From: Caldivirga sp.
GTDB lineage: Archaea; Thermoproteota; Thermoprotei; Thermoproteales; Thermocladiaceae
DNA length: 44,655 nucleotides
Assembly (NCBI RefSeq): GCF_023256255.1
Contig: NZ_JAGDXD010000005.1
Coordinates: forward strand, 1 to 44,655
Direction of reading: 5' to 3'
The notes beneath the pieces are model-generated. The model saw only the letters and a list, made by a program, of their open reading frames with translations, did not search any database and was not told the origin of the DNA. The position numbers and the translations under genes are program-made. This document shows positions 1 through 8,571 of this stretch, one piece after another; the first letter of the stretch is position 1; every line of letters starts with the position of its first letter.

Positions 1-152
1 TGAACGCAAGCATAAACATTCTAAGGAAAGGGGACTGGAAGCCAACCCAACAGCCCCACCCAATACCCCTAGCCAATGGCCAAGGGGCAAGGCGAGACAA
101 TGAAACAGGAAACTCCGCTTTTCAAGACAGGGTAGCTCACAAATGTACCTAA
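1..152 (+). pseudogene. C-terminal end of an IS605-type TnpB, cut by the window edge
   Basis: The open frame entering from the left edge (codons from base 3, stop at 150-152) reads NASINILRKGDWKPTQ and about 34 further residues. NASINI matches the last part of the RuvC-III segment of TnpB (DxDxNAAxNI). The proline- and glycine-rich tail after it is usual for TnpB, where the 3' end of the gene overlaps the guide RNA scaffold. The rest of the gene lies outside the window, so intactness cannot be judged; the type reflects only partial visibility. Two complete or near-complete relatives in the window show the same motif at the same distance from their ends. Confidence 0.7.
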
Positions 153-214
153 GCTCATAATTGCATATAGTAAGCTAGGCTTGGTGACTCCTCATTCATG
201 CTACCTGAAATGCA

Positions 215-2623
215 TCATATGTACCCAAGTCTCCTAAGCATTAGTACTACTATTACTGCGATTACCACTACTATTATTACAGGTAGCATTAATCCTATTA
301 GCCTAACGCTTAACGGTGCCGGCATGAGACCGTTTATTATTAAACGCTTAGTGTAGGAGTTTACGTAGTATGGTCCATTTATCCGTATTAAATAGTCACC
401 GCTTAACAGTGGTATTGCCAGTAATGCTTGGGTTGATCTTAGTTTTAACGTGTATGGTTGACCATTAAACTGAACACCCACTATACTTACCGTGTATTGC
501 CCTAGGCCTAGTATAGTGTTGACCTTAACTATGAGTGTATAGGATACTGGTGTGAACGTTAACGTAACGTTAACCCCAGCGCCATTAATTACTACATTCT
601 GGGTTGACCCACTGTATGGATTATTGAACCCATTGAAGAAGTTTGAAGCTGAAGATACTGTGTATGATCCATCAGGCAGCATGAGTGTTACTGAATCACT
701 GGGTGAAATTAGGGTTGTTGCGTAAGAGTAGTGGGTACCATTGAAGAATACGCCGCTTACGCTTAAACTCCACTTGACATTGTTAATTAACCCGGTTTCA
801 CTTATCTTAAGTGGATAATAGTTAACATTAAGGGTTAGGTTAATGTTCCTAGCCCCAGCCCACACTGTGAAGGCTAGGTTATTTGAAGTGGGTGATGCAA
901 CACCGTTATATGCCCCATACGTTACATCGGTGATTGTAAGCGTGTATTCACCATCAGGAAGCAGTATTGTGTAGTAGGGTACCATTATGGTTAGGTTCTC
1001 ATTAATTGCAGTGCCAGCTATTGATACTCCATGCACCATTGCCTTAACGCTTAGGCCACTCATCATGTTAATTATGTTAATGTTAACTGGGTAATTAATT
1101 AAAGTGAAGTTAATTGGAACCACTATGCTACCAGCCGAGGATACTGATACTGAACCACTCACCGGTATTGACGAGTACCCAAACACTGGGTTAACATTGA
1201 ACCTGTATGATCCAGGTTCAAGGTAAAACACTATTTCCTCACCAGCTGGGGCCATTTGTGTTTCATTGAATAAATTACCGTAGGCTGTTAACCCATAAAC
1301 CCAGACACTCCACGTGTCATTTGATGCTAATCCCTCCTCCGTAAATATGAGCTTATACGAGGTGTACACAGGTGCAATTATCTTGATGGTTGAGTCATGT
1401 ACCGCGAACATTACGCTAGCTGGCTGGATATAGTAACCTTTAGGTGTGGTTATGGTTAAGTTATATATGCCATTTGGCAGCATCACAGTCGTATTATAGT
1501 GAAGGTTAGTTAGCCTTATATTCACTGGGCCGCTTAATGTTATGTTATAGTATGATGAATTCACGTAAAGGTAAAGCGGATATAGGCCACTTGGGCTCTT
1601 ATAGAACGTTACCTCATCAATGATGCCTAGGCTGGGTAATGCTGCATACAGCTTATTACCAATCATGGTTATTGATGATCCGGCTGACGGTAAATGAATT
1701 ACACCAATTTCAAAATACATGCCCCTAGTGTATTCATAAACATAAACCAGTTTATTATCTAAGGCGTACAGTAGGCTTTCATTTACATTAGCCGTAAGCC
1801 ACGTTGGGGAGACGGAAATATTATATAGTATGCGGCCTGTTGAACCATCCAACGCGTATAAGCCTCCCTTTGTTGAAACGAAGAGTATATTATGCTCCTC
1901 ATCATAATAGGCGTAGAGGGGAGTTGAGTTTAAGTTAACTATTATGCAGTTTACGCAGTAATTCTTGGGAAGCTGCATTACCGTGTAGTTTAGGTATAGG
2001 ACGTAACCGGTAGTGTAGATGACATACAGTAGGTTAAGCTTACCATTAGGGATGATTATCTGCGGCGGCCATAAGTTACTTATGGTGGAAGCTATCTCCA
2101 GGTACTTAAATGATGAGTTAACGGTATTGTATTGGAAGATTTTCCCTGACCCGTAGGCAACCACGTATAGTTGACGTGTGAAATCATCGTAATAAACCCA
2201 CGTTGGCTCAAAGGACACGGTAATTGAACCAATTATTGAGGCTGTGTTACCGCTAATTTCGTAAACCAGGTTACTTATGGGGCATGAAACGTAAATCACA
2301 TTATCCTGGTAATCAATTGCAGCCAAGTATGACGGCACGCAGTTAGGTAAGTTAACATCCCCAACCACACCACCACTACTCATTATTAAGACGCTGCTCG
2401 TTGCATTGACTCCGGTTACGTTAATCCGCGTGTAAAGTATGTATAAGTAGTTTACGCTTGGGTTTGAGTAGATTCCTGTGATTACTGTACCGTAGCCTAT
2501 GTACTGGGCTAGGTTTATCATTGTTTCGTTAACTGGGGTGAATGATTCTAATGTTAAGCTAAGGGCCGTTAGCGGAATCACAGATATACATACTAGTAAA
2601 GCTACTAATATTACTCTACTCAT
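215..2623 (-). CDS. large membrane-anchored surface protein: beta-propeller plus repeated beta domains
   Basis: An 802-residue protein with an N-terminal signal peptide (hydrophobic stretch VILVALLVCISVIPLTALSL) and a C-terminal hydrophobic anchor followed by RRLGYI. Residues about 30-340 contain YVSC-, YVVA- and ALDNKLVYVY-like blades typical of YVTN/NHL propellers. Residues about 410-760 hold at least three repeats of the type FTEEGLASNDTWSVWVYG / ISETGLINNVKWSLSVSG, the beta module found in thermopsin-associated and S-layer-linked archaeal proteins. It is rich in Asn, Ser and Thr with many N-x-S/T sites. It is probably exposed on the cell surface; the ligand is unknown. A TATA box lies about 26-30 bases before the ATG. 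Confidence 0.75.
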   Translation of the reverse strand: MSRVILVALLVCISVIPLTALSLTLESFTPVNETMINLAQYIGYGTVITGIYSNPSVNYLYILYTRINVTGVNATSSVLIMSSGGVVGDVNLPNCVPSYLAAIDYQDNVIYVSCPISNLVYEISGNTASIIGSITVSFEPTWVYYDDFTRQLYVVAYGSGKIFQYNTVNSSFKYLEIASTISNLWPPQIIIPNGKLNLLYVIYTTGYVLYLNYTVMQLPKNYCVNCIIVNLNSTPLYAYYDEEHNILFVSTKGGLYALDGSTGRILYNISVSPTWLTANVNESLLYALDNKLVYVYEYTRGMYFEIGVIHLPSAGSSITMIGNKLYAALPSLGIIDEVTFYKSPSGLYPLYLYVNSSYYNITLSGPVNIRLTNLHYNTTVMLPNGIYNLTITTPKGYYIQPASVMFAVHDSTIKIIAPVYTSYKLIFTEEGLASNDTWSVWVYGLTAYGNLFNETQMAPAGEEIVFYLEPGSYRFNVNPVFGYSSIPVSGSVSVSSAGSIVVPINFTLINYPVNINIINMMSGLSVKAMVHGVSIAGTAINENLTIMVPYYTILLPDGEYTLTITDVTYGAYNGVASPTSNNLAFTVWAGARNINLTLNVNYYPLKISETGLINNVKWSLSVSGVFFNGTHYSYATTLISPSDSVTLMLPDGSYTVSSASNFFNGFNNPYSGSTQNVVINGAGVNVTLTFTPVSYTLIVKVNTILGLGQYTVSIVGVQFNGQPYTLKLRSTQALLAIPLLSGDYLIRINGPYYVNSYTKRLIINGLMPAPLSVRLIGLMLPVIIVVVIAVIVVLMLRRLGYI

Positions 2624-2645
2624 TATAAGGTTTAATTAAGGGAAT

Positions 2646-2656
2646 TATTTAAATAT
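2646..2656. promoter_or_regulatory. divergent TATA box shared by the surface-protein gene and an sRNA candidate
   Basis: The self-complementary AT block ATTTAAATATT is centred near 2651. It lies about 28 bases before the ATG of the minus-strand surface protein (2623) and about 28 bases before the C box of the plus-strand sRNA candidate (2680). That is the archaeal TATA-to-start distance in both directions. Confidence 0.5.
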
Positions 2657-2679
2657 TCCCCCAGGATACGAACAAGCCA

Positions 2680-2728
2680 GTGATGAGTGACACCAGAGCC
2701 TAATGGTGAGGAGAAGTAATTTAACTGA
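2680..2728 (+). ncRNA. C/D box sRNA candidate (2'-O-methylation guide)
   Basis: Boxes in order: C GTGATGA (2680-2686), a 12-base guide GTGACACCAGAG, degenerate D' CCTA (2699-2702), a 4-base spacer, degenerate C' TGAGGA (2707-2712), a 12-base guide GAAGTAATTTAA, and D CTGA (2725-2728). The geometry 12/4/12 and the 49-base span are identical to the much cleaner sRNA at 16727-16775. Internal D'/C' boxes are often degenerate in archaea. A TATA box sits about 28 bases upstream. Targets were not identified. Family knowledge: such RNAs assemble with L7Ae, Nop5 and fibrillarin. Confidence 0.6.
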
Positions 2729-2797
2729 GGTAATACTCACATATGAAGCTAACCTGGGTGAGTTAATATTTAAAATAACTCAGCCGATAGATGTGTT

Positions 2798-3052
2798 ATG
2801 CCCAGGAAACAGACGAACAAGATACTGGAAAGGAAGAATGATATTCTGGATATAATAAGGAAGAAGGGGGAGATATCCACCAATGATCTGGTTAAAACAA
2901 CTGGGCTTAGCCATAGTCAAGTATTCTACATACTGAGGTTACTTCAGAGGGATGGGGCGATTAGGGAGATTAAGAGGGGTAAGGTTGCTTATTGGAGGAT
3001 AGTTGAGCAGAAGCAGGAGGCTGCTGACTCAGAGGACACTGATGTTATTTAA
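2798..3052 (+). CDS. small winged-helix DNA-binding protein
   Basis: An 84-residue basic protein. Residues about 10-70 form a winged helix: ILDIIRKKGEISTNDLVKTTG (helices 1-2), LSHSQVFYILRLLQRDGAI (recognition helix), then the wing REIKRGKVAYWRI. The tail is acidic. It is probably a transcriptional regulator of MarR/ArsR-like fold; the target is unknown. TATTTAAAAT (2766-2775) is centred about 27 bases before the ATG, which supports this start and leaderless transcription. The nearest downstream gene is prephenate dehydratase, but there is a separate promoter and no operon link. Confidence 0.7.
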   Translation: MPRKQTNKILERKNDILDIIRKKGEISTNDLVKTTGLSHSQVFYILRLLQRDGAIREIKRGKVAYWRIVEQKQEAADSEDTDVI

Positions 3053-3138
3053 TGGTTGATCAATGTGGGTGCTTAAGGTTAAAACATTAGCTTAACCATG
3101 GGTTAATGCTTATTAACACTGATCACTGAACCTTAAGC

Positions 3139-4133
3139 ATGGATAAGTCGGAATTCTAAATCAAGTCTCGGTTTTAATTAAGCAGAGTGAGGAATCCATT
3201 AGTAGGCTTAGAAGCCTCCTAAGTAACCTGCCGTTAAACCTGAACCCACTTGACATCATCAGTAATGTAAGGGAACCTGCGGTTTTAAGCATTATTAAGG
3301 AATACCTAAACAGTAACAATAAGGTAGCCTACTTAGGTCCTGAGGGGACGTTTAGCCATGAAGTCGCGTTGATGCTGCTGAATGGCGCCATGACTCCTGT
3401 TAAGGGAATTAACGATATAGTTAAGGGTGTTTATAATGGTCAATTCAACTATGGTATAGTACCCTTTGAGAATAACCTAGCAGGCATAGTGGGTGATACT
3501 ATTGAGGCGTTGATTAAGTGGGATGTGGGCGTTAAGGCTAGTGTTGAGTATAAGGTTTCACTATGCCTAGTAGTGAATAGTGACGTTGACTCCCTTAGTG
3601 AAATCAGGGAAATATACTCGCATCCACATGCCCTTGAGGAATCTAAGGAATTCCTCAGTAGGTTAAACGTGTCCATTAGGCAAACCTCATCAACAGCGGA
3701 GGCATTAAACATGGTGATTGGGCATAGGGATAGGGCTGCTGTTGCGTCAAGGCTTGGTGCACGGTTAAGGGGATTAAAGACCATTACCTGCGGTATTGAG
3801 GATAAGCCTAGCTTCACTAAATTCCTAATACTGCAGAGGAACGTTAGTAACCTTGGTGATAGGTCATTAATAATATTTTCAGTGCCAAATAAGCCTGGTT
3901 CACTATACTCAGCACTGCAGCCATTCGCCGAGGCTGGGCTTAACTTAACAATGATATATTCTAGGCCGAATAAAATGGGCCCATGGGAGTACGACTTCAT
4001 CCTTGAGGTTGAGTGCAGTTTAAGTGAAGCAAAGTGCATTGAAGCCATTAATAGGCTTAGGGAACGTGCAGCCTACGTTAAGGTTTTAGGGAGCTATAGT
4101 TACCTGACGCTTCAGGGGTATGGTGAAGTATAG
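3139..4133 (+). CDS. pheA: prephenate dehydratase (PDT + ACT domains), 5' frame disrupted
   Basis: It converts prephenate to phenylpyruvate in phenylalanine synthesis. Seen: AYLGPEGTFS (from base 3327), GIVPFENNLAG, TSSTAEA (the TSSTA catalytic motif), KPSFTKFLIL, then an ACT domain with YSRPNKMGPWEYDF, the Phe-binding ESRP-like motif. The first in-frame ATG (3369) lies after the essential GPEGTFS segment, so the true N-terminus is upstream. The frame is open back to 3147 but contains no ATG, GTG or TTG. A TATA box (3109-3116) points to ATG 3139, which is in another frame and stops after MDKSEF. One extra base there would give a continuous protein. This is either a frameshift, a sequence error or a non-standard start. 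Confidence 0.8.
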
Positions 4134-4185
4134 CTTCCTTGAAGAACACATTGCCTTTTACACTTAAATAACCTTCATTAAGAAC

Positions 4186-4944
4186 CTACTGGTCTGGAGT
4201 ATTAAAGCCGCTGTATGATATTACCTTCTTAAGTAAATCAGCCTCAGGTGGTACTCCAACGAACTCAACATCACCCGTTGAGCCTTCATTCCTAATAACC
4301 ACTGTTGGTACAGCTGTCACACCATACATGTCCGCTATGTCAGGCTCCTCATAAGCCTCAACAACCACTGACCTAACCTTACCTTTACTTTCATAGGCAA
4401 ACATGTTAGCCAACAGTACAGCGTAGGGGCAGTATGGGCATGATGGAGTAACCACTGTTACCACTTCAACAGTCTTCGCGCCTGAATTAACCATTGAGGC
4501 TAGGGTACTCTTAGTCCTAGTCCTTAATCCAGTTTTGCCCGTTGATATTCTTGTTATGGTTTCTATGAAGGCCCTAACCTCCTCACCCAGTGGTGCCCCA
4601 AGGTACCTTATTATGCCACCATTAATGTATACTACGGGAACCCTGTTCTCCTCAATATTGAACTTAGCTCCATCATCCTTATTTTGATCAATCCTATGCT
4701 TATTAACGATTATTTTACCCTCAGGCGCTAGGCTGGCTAGTAGGTCAATGAGTTCCTCAGTTGGAGTGCACCAATTAGTGTCCCTGCCTGCGCAATTACC
4801 CGTGATGAAGAGGTCGAAGGTAACTGGGTTAATCATTTGGGAAAGCATCTCCCTTATTATGCCCTTCGTCTCCTCATCAACCTCTATATGAACCTCCTCA
4901 GGACCAGTAGGTGGTGTTAGTGGTGTAGCTGACATTGCACTCAA
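4186..4944 (-). CDS. protein disulfide oxidoreductase / archaeal glutaredoxin-like protein
   Basis: A 252-residue tandem-thioredoxin-fold protein. The second domain carries the active-site motif CPYC (TPSCPYCPYAVLLANMF), followed by the cis-Pro segment AVPTVVI. The first domain has a diverged site: CAGRDTNWCTPTEELIDLL, with its cis-Pro segment RVPVVYI. This matches the hyperthermophilic PDO / GlrX_arch family, which forms and shuffles disulfides in the cytosol, where intracellular disulfides are common in Thermoproteales. Only the C-terminal CxxC looks like a classical redox pair. The gene is followed at 4990 by polB on the same strand, but a 45-base gap and no overlap argue against tight coupling. 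Confidence 0.85.
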   Translation of the reverse strand: MSAMSATPLTPPTGPEEVHIEVDEETKGIIREMLSQMINPVTFDLFITGNCAGRDTNWCTPTEELIDLLASLAPEGKIIVNKHRIDQNKDDGAKFNIEENRVPVVYINGGIIRYLGAPLGEEVRAFIETITRISTGKTGLRTRTKSTLASMVNSGAKTVEVVTVVTPSCPYCPYAVLLANMFAYESKGKVRSVVVEAYEEPDIADMYGVTAVPTVVIRNEGSTGDVEFVGVPPEADLLKKVISYSGFNTPDQ

Positions 4945-4989
4945 CGTGACACTGTACTTTTAAAAATCTTTCGCGTAAATGTTAACCCA

Positions 4990-7335
4990 TCAATTAAAGT
5001 AATCAAGTATGCTTCTCCCCGTTTTACCAAGTAGGGTTGCTTCATTTACCCCAAAGACTTCAAGTATCCTTAAGGCTGCTGGAATAACCTGCTTCTCCAC
5101 GTAGTAGTCAACATCAATGGCCTTAACATCATCAATGAATATGTATGGGTAGGCCCTTTGAGTCAACTTGTCGCCGCTATTCTTAATAATCACGAAACCC
5201 ACAGTATCGCCCTTATTAACCATGTAACCCTTCTCTATTAGCCTCCTCGCTGCAATTACATGGGGCTGAAGCGCCTTATACTCATTAACGTCTTTATCTA
5301 GGGTTTTCCAAATTATCACATCATCCAGTGTGAACCTGTAGTTCCTTAAATCATCAATAACTGCCTTAACGTACTTAACGGCCTCATCAACGTTCCTCCT
5401 TAATACCAATTCAGCCACCTTCTCCTGCACATTCCTAGCCAACTCACTCCAGTCACCCCTAACTGCCTCAAAGCCCACTATGTCTACTTCACCATCCATC
5501 GTTAACCCAATGTACCTCTTCTTCGATTCCGTGAATATTAACTTACTGTAGACTTTATCTATCTTAACCTCAAAGCCCATTTCATTAATCTTACTTATTA
5601 TGTCAGTTACCTTATCCTTATCGTAAGTTACGAAGAGGCTGTCCGTATCACCATATATTACGGTTAAACCCCTCTCCTTAGCCATATTCACAGCAGTCTT
5701 AAGTAAATGCCTACCCCACGCCGTTACTGACTCAGCCACCTCCTTAATATACCACCTAGCCCCAAGCCAACCGCAGTAACCATACATGGCGTTAGCCATA
5801 ACCTTAAGGGCCCTTTGCCTCTCATTAAACAGCACCCATTCAGGTGAACCCTCAGGGTGCTTCCTCATCTCATCCCTAGCCTCACGCCTAGCCTCAATAA
5901 GCTTCTGAAGCAGCATTGCGTAAAGCCCCTTTGGACTCTTCCTAAACCTGTAACCAACCTCAGGGGCAATGTAATAGTCTCCATCAGACGAATCAAGCAC
6001 TAACGTGTCTGGTGATATGTTGTATTTCAGCATTATGTTGGGGTACATTGATGAGAAGTCTATTACGGCAATGTTGCTATGAATGCCTGGCTTAGGTTCA
6101 AGTACAATAGCGCCCTTGTAGGATTCATAGGGTCTTTCAACCCTGTTAGGGGCTAGTTCACCCATCTTGTAGGCCTCATGCATAATCATCCACTCCACCC
6201 TAGCGCCCACACTGGCTGGGCCAACTTGATCCAGCGGTAGACCTGACACTGAGGCAAGCTGCATAGCGTATGGTAACAGTACCTTACCTAACCCAAGGGT
6301 ACTTAAGACATCATCCTTAGCGTACTCAATTAACTGCCCACGCTTACTCTCATCATCCCAGTACTGGTAAATCCTATGACCAGGTATGTTAACGCGTTCA
6401 CTCCTCTTCATTATTCCGAAGTACTCCGCAACGTAGTCTAGGCTCTTCCTCTTAACGTTAGTCATATCCTCAATGAAATTGTATAAGTCAACGTGAGCCC
6501 TCCCTATTATTGACCAATGCCCATAAACGCTCTGTTCCGGTGGTGTACCATACTTAGATAACTGCAGTTTAGCATTAAGCGTACTAGCCCTATTAACTAA
6601 GTAGGGCATGTCAAACTTATTCGAATTATAACCGAACAGTATGTCTGGATCCCATTCATTAATCACACTTACCATATCGCTAATCATCTCCCTTTCATGC
6701 TTGTAATTATCCAGCGTCAATAACTTAACGTCACCCTTATGGTTAGCTAAGGCAATTACTATAATGGGGTCCCTCCTAGGGTCAGGGGTGCCTCTTGGGT
6801 TGTAAACCTCAATGTCAAGGGCCGCGTAGTCGAGTTTCGGCATTAACCCTACGTCGATTGAGGTTGGTGGGGCTTCGGTTAAGTAGACGTTACTGATACC
6901 CCCTATTTTAGTGCTCATTGGTTTAAGGTTACTGAACATTAACCAACCTGGCTTAACATCATTATCAATCATGTACCTAATGTAGAACCTAACGTCAGCC
7001 TCTAAGACATCCTTAACATGCTGAATTGACTTAACCCTATCCCTAAGTTCCCTAACCTTATCCGGTATCGTAACAGTAACCTTAATGGCCTTAATTGGCT
7101 TACCGAAGATCCTCCTTTCAGTGACCTCAGTCTTAATAACATTCTGCATCTTGCCAATAGCCCCAGCAATCTGATTTTCAAACCCATCCTCTGGAATCAC
7201 GTAGAAGTATGGCCTAAACCCCCTATCCAGGATGACTAATTTTTCACCATTCTCATCAACGCCGAACATCCTAATTTCAGGTGAGTTACCGATTAATCCA
7301 TAGGTAATATCCACTAGGTAAACCCTCTTCTCCAC
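4990..7335 (-). CDS. polB: B-family DNA polymerase (PolB3-like)
   Basis: A 781-residue replicative polymerase with 3'-5' exonuclease. Exo I is LDIEVYNPRG (D174, E176), Exo II NSNKFDMPYL, Exo III YAKDDVLSTL. Polymerase motif A is DFSSMYPNIM (about 427), motif B runs through KVMANAMYGYCGW (about 515), and motif C is YGDTDSLFV (about 562). All catalytic acids are present in both domains, so both activities should be functional. The N-terminal start VYLVDITYGLIGNSPEIRMFG resembles the PolB3 branch of crenarchaea rather than the inactivated PolB2. Length is normal. A TATA-like AATAAGT lies about 25 bases before the ATG, and the promoter is divergent from the nucleotidyltransferase gene. Confidence 0.93.
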   Translation of the reverse strand: MEKRVYLVDITYGLIGNSPEIRMFGVDENGEKLVILDRGFRPYFYVIPEDGFENQIAGAIGKMQNVIKTEVTERRIFGKPIKAIKVTVTIPDKVRELRDRVKSIQHVKDVLEADVRFYIRYMIDNDVKPGWLMFSNLKPMSTKIGGISNVYLTEAPPTSIDVGLMPKLDYAALDIEVYNPRGTPDPRRDPIIVIALANHKGDVKLLTLDNYKHEREMISDMVSVINEWDPDILFGYNSNKFDMPYLVNRASTLNAKLQLSKYGTPPEQSVYGHWSIIGRAHVDLYNFIEDMTNVKRKSLDYVAEYFGIMKRSERVNIPGHRIYQYWDDESKRGQLIEYAKDDVLSTLGLGKVLLPYAMQLASVSGLPLDQVGPASVGARVEWMIMHEAYKMGELAPNRVERPYESYKGAIVLEPKPGIHSNIAVIDFSSMYPNIMLKYNISPDTLVLDSSDGDYYIAPEVGYRFRKSPKGLYAMLLQKLIEARREARDEMRKHPEGSPEWVLFNERQRALKVMANAMYGYCGWLGARWYIKEVAESVTAWGRHLLKTAVNMAKERGLTVIYGDTDSLFVTYDKDKVTDIISKINEMGFEVKIDKVYSKLIFTESKKRYIGLTMDGEVDIVGFEAVRGDWSELARNVQEKVAELVLRRNVDEAVKYVKAVIDDLRNYRFTLDDVIIWKTLDKDVNEYKALQPHVIAARRLIEKGYMVNKGDTVGFVIIKNSGDKLTQRAYPYIFIDDVKAIDVDYYVEKQVIPAALRILEVFGVNEATLLGKTGRSILDYFN

Positions 7336-7442
7336 ATGGTTTTAACACTGGACTTATTAATAACCCTAACTAAAGCCGCAGGATTAGTAGCGTTAAGGAG
7401 AATGACCGTGGAATTAAAAAACATTAAAGGATTCTGATTAAT

Positions 7443-8135
7443 ATGGCTGTACTCGGTGTAGTTTTAGCCGCTGGGAAGGGTGAGAGGCTAAGGCCGCTTA
7501 CTCTCTACGTACCTAAACCCCTAATGCCTATTCCAGGAGGTAGGCTTGCAATGCAGGATGCTGTGGAGCGTTTACTTCCATTAAGGCCGGTTAAAATATA
7601 CGTTGTTGCGCATTACATGGCTGAGTTAATAATGGATGCGGTTAGGCATTTAAACAAGGCCTATAATGGGTTACTTGAAACTGTTGTTCACGGTGAGTTA
7701 CTGGGTACTGCTGGTCACTTATACTTCCTTAGTAGTTTGGTTAAGGATGATGATATTGTTGTTGTTGAGAATGGTGATGTTATAGCTAACGTAAACATGG
7801 TTGATGCGGTTAATTACCATTTGAGGAGGAGCTTAGACATGACTATAATTGGGTATAGGGCTGGTGTTCAATTAAGGTATGGAGTACTTAACACTGAGGA
7901 TGATGTTGTGAAGGCTTGGGTTGAGAAGCCTACAATTTACTTCACAATATCTACGGGTAATTACATAATTAAAGGTGGGTTACTGAGGCTGCTTAATGGT
8001 GGCTTCATTGATATGAACGATTACGTTAACTTAATTATAAAGGAGGGGGGTAGGGTTGGGGTGTACTTGGTTGATCACTTCATGGATATTGGTACTGTTG
8101 ATGATTACCTTAAGCTTTGGTGCTCAGGGAAATGA
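7443..8135 (+). CDS. sugar-phosphate nucleotidyltransferase
   Basis: A 230-residue GT-A-type nucleotidyltransferase. The signature loop is VVLAAGKGERLRPLT followed by KPLMPI, which binds the NTP and the sugar phosphate. The metal-binding acid is in VVENGDVIANV, and WVEKPTIYFTISTGNYI is the second conserved sugar-binding block. The family makes NDP-glucose, GDP-mannose or similar donors from NTP and sugar-1-phosphate; the exact sugar cannot be told from sequence. No C-terminal left-handed beta-helix is present. TATA-like TTAAAAAAC lies about 25 bases before the ATG, suggesting leaderless transcription. It converges on the small gene that follows. Confidence 0.85.
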   Translation: MAVLGVVLAAGKGERLRPLTLYVPKPLMPIPGGRLAMQDAVERLLPLRPVKIYVVAHYMAELIMDAVRHLNKAYNGLLETVVHGELLGTAGHLYFLSSLVKDDDIVVVENGDVIANVNMVDAVNYHLRRSLDMTIIGYRAGVQLRYGVLNTEDDVVKAWVEKPTIYFTISTGNYIIKGGLLRLLNGGFIDMNDYVNLIIKEGGRVGVYLVDHFMDIGTVDDYLKLWCSGK

Positions 8136-8139
8136 TAAG

Positions 8140-8385
8140 TTAAGGTTTAACGCTCCTATTCTTATCAACAGCAAGTGCGCTCCTCTCATCCTCTATATAC
8201 CACTCCAGCATGTAGTTGAATCTATCGGCTAGTGTTCTAGCCACATCATAGGCCTTATACCACCTTCTACTCACCATTACTATCCTCCAGCCGACTTGAA
8301 CAAGCTCAAGGTCATTTAACTTACCTGTCACTAGTATGCGTGCTTCCCATGGATTCAGTAGGACGTAGTAACGCTTACTTCTCAC
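8140..8385 (-). CDS. small basic hypothetical protein
   Basis: An 81-residue protein rich in Arg, Tyr and Trp: YYVLLNPWEARILV, a central VQVGWRIVMVSRRWYKAYDVAR, and LADRFNYMLEWYIEDERS. I do not recognise a family. There is no signal peptide, membrane segment or metal motif. It ends 4 bases from the 3' end of the convergent nucleotidyltransferase gene, and its codon use is like its neighbours, so it is probably real. A nucleic-acid-binding role would fit the composition, but this is only a guess. Confidence 0.5.
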   Translation of the reverse strand: MRSKRYYVLLNPWEARILVTGKLNDLELVQVGWRIVMVSRRWYKAYDVARTLADRFNYMLEWYIEDERSALAVDKNRSVKP

Positions 8386-8493
8386 AATACTTAAGTATTA
8401 CCGGGCTTTTTTAAACACTAACCTTAATAGTGTTCCTGAGTAGACTAAAAGTTTAAGTAATCTCTCCCTGCCGCATGTTTTAATTTACCTGAA

Positions 8494-8567
8494 ACCTTAA
8501 TAAGGTATTAAACTTTAGGTTTATCAATAGTAACGTAAGGTTTATTAACCGGTAAACCTGAGGTTTA
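8494..8567. promoter_or_regulatory. operator array upstream of the ECF transporter operon
   Basis: Three palindromes stand in the 80 bases before the ATG at 8572: ACCTTAATAAGGT (8494-8506), TAAACTTTAGGTTTA (8509-8523, imperfect) and TAAACCTGAGGTTTA (8553-8567, perfect). A further AGGTTTA half site is at 8538-8544. The half site AGGTTTA/TAAACCT therefore occurs four times. The most proximal palindrome ends 5 bases before the start codon, a good position for a repressor blocking initiation. The regulator is unknown; a vitamin-responsive repressor is the natural inference. Confidence 0.55.
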
Positions 8568-8571
8568 GGCT

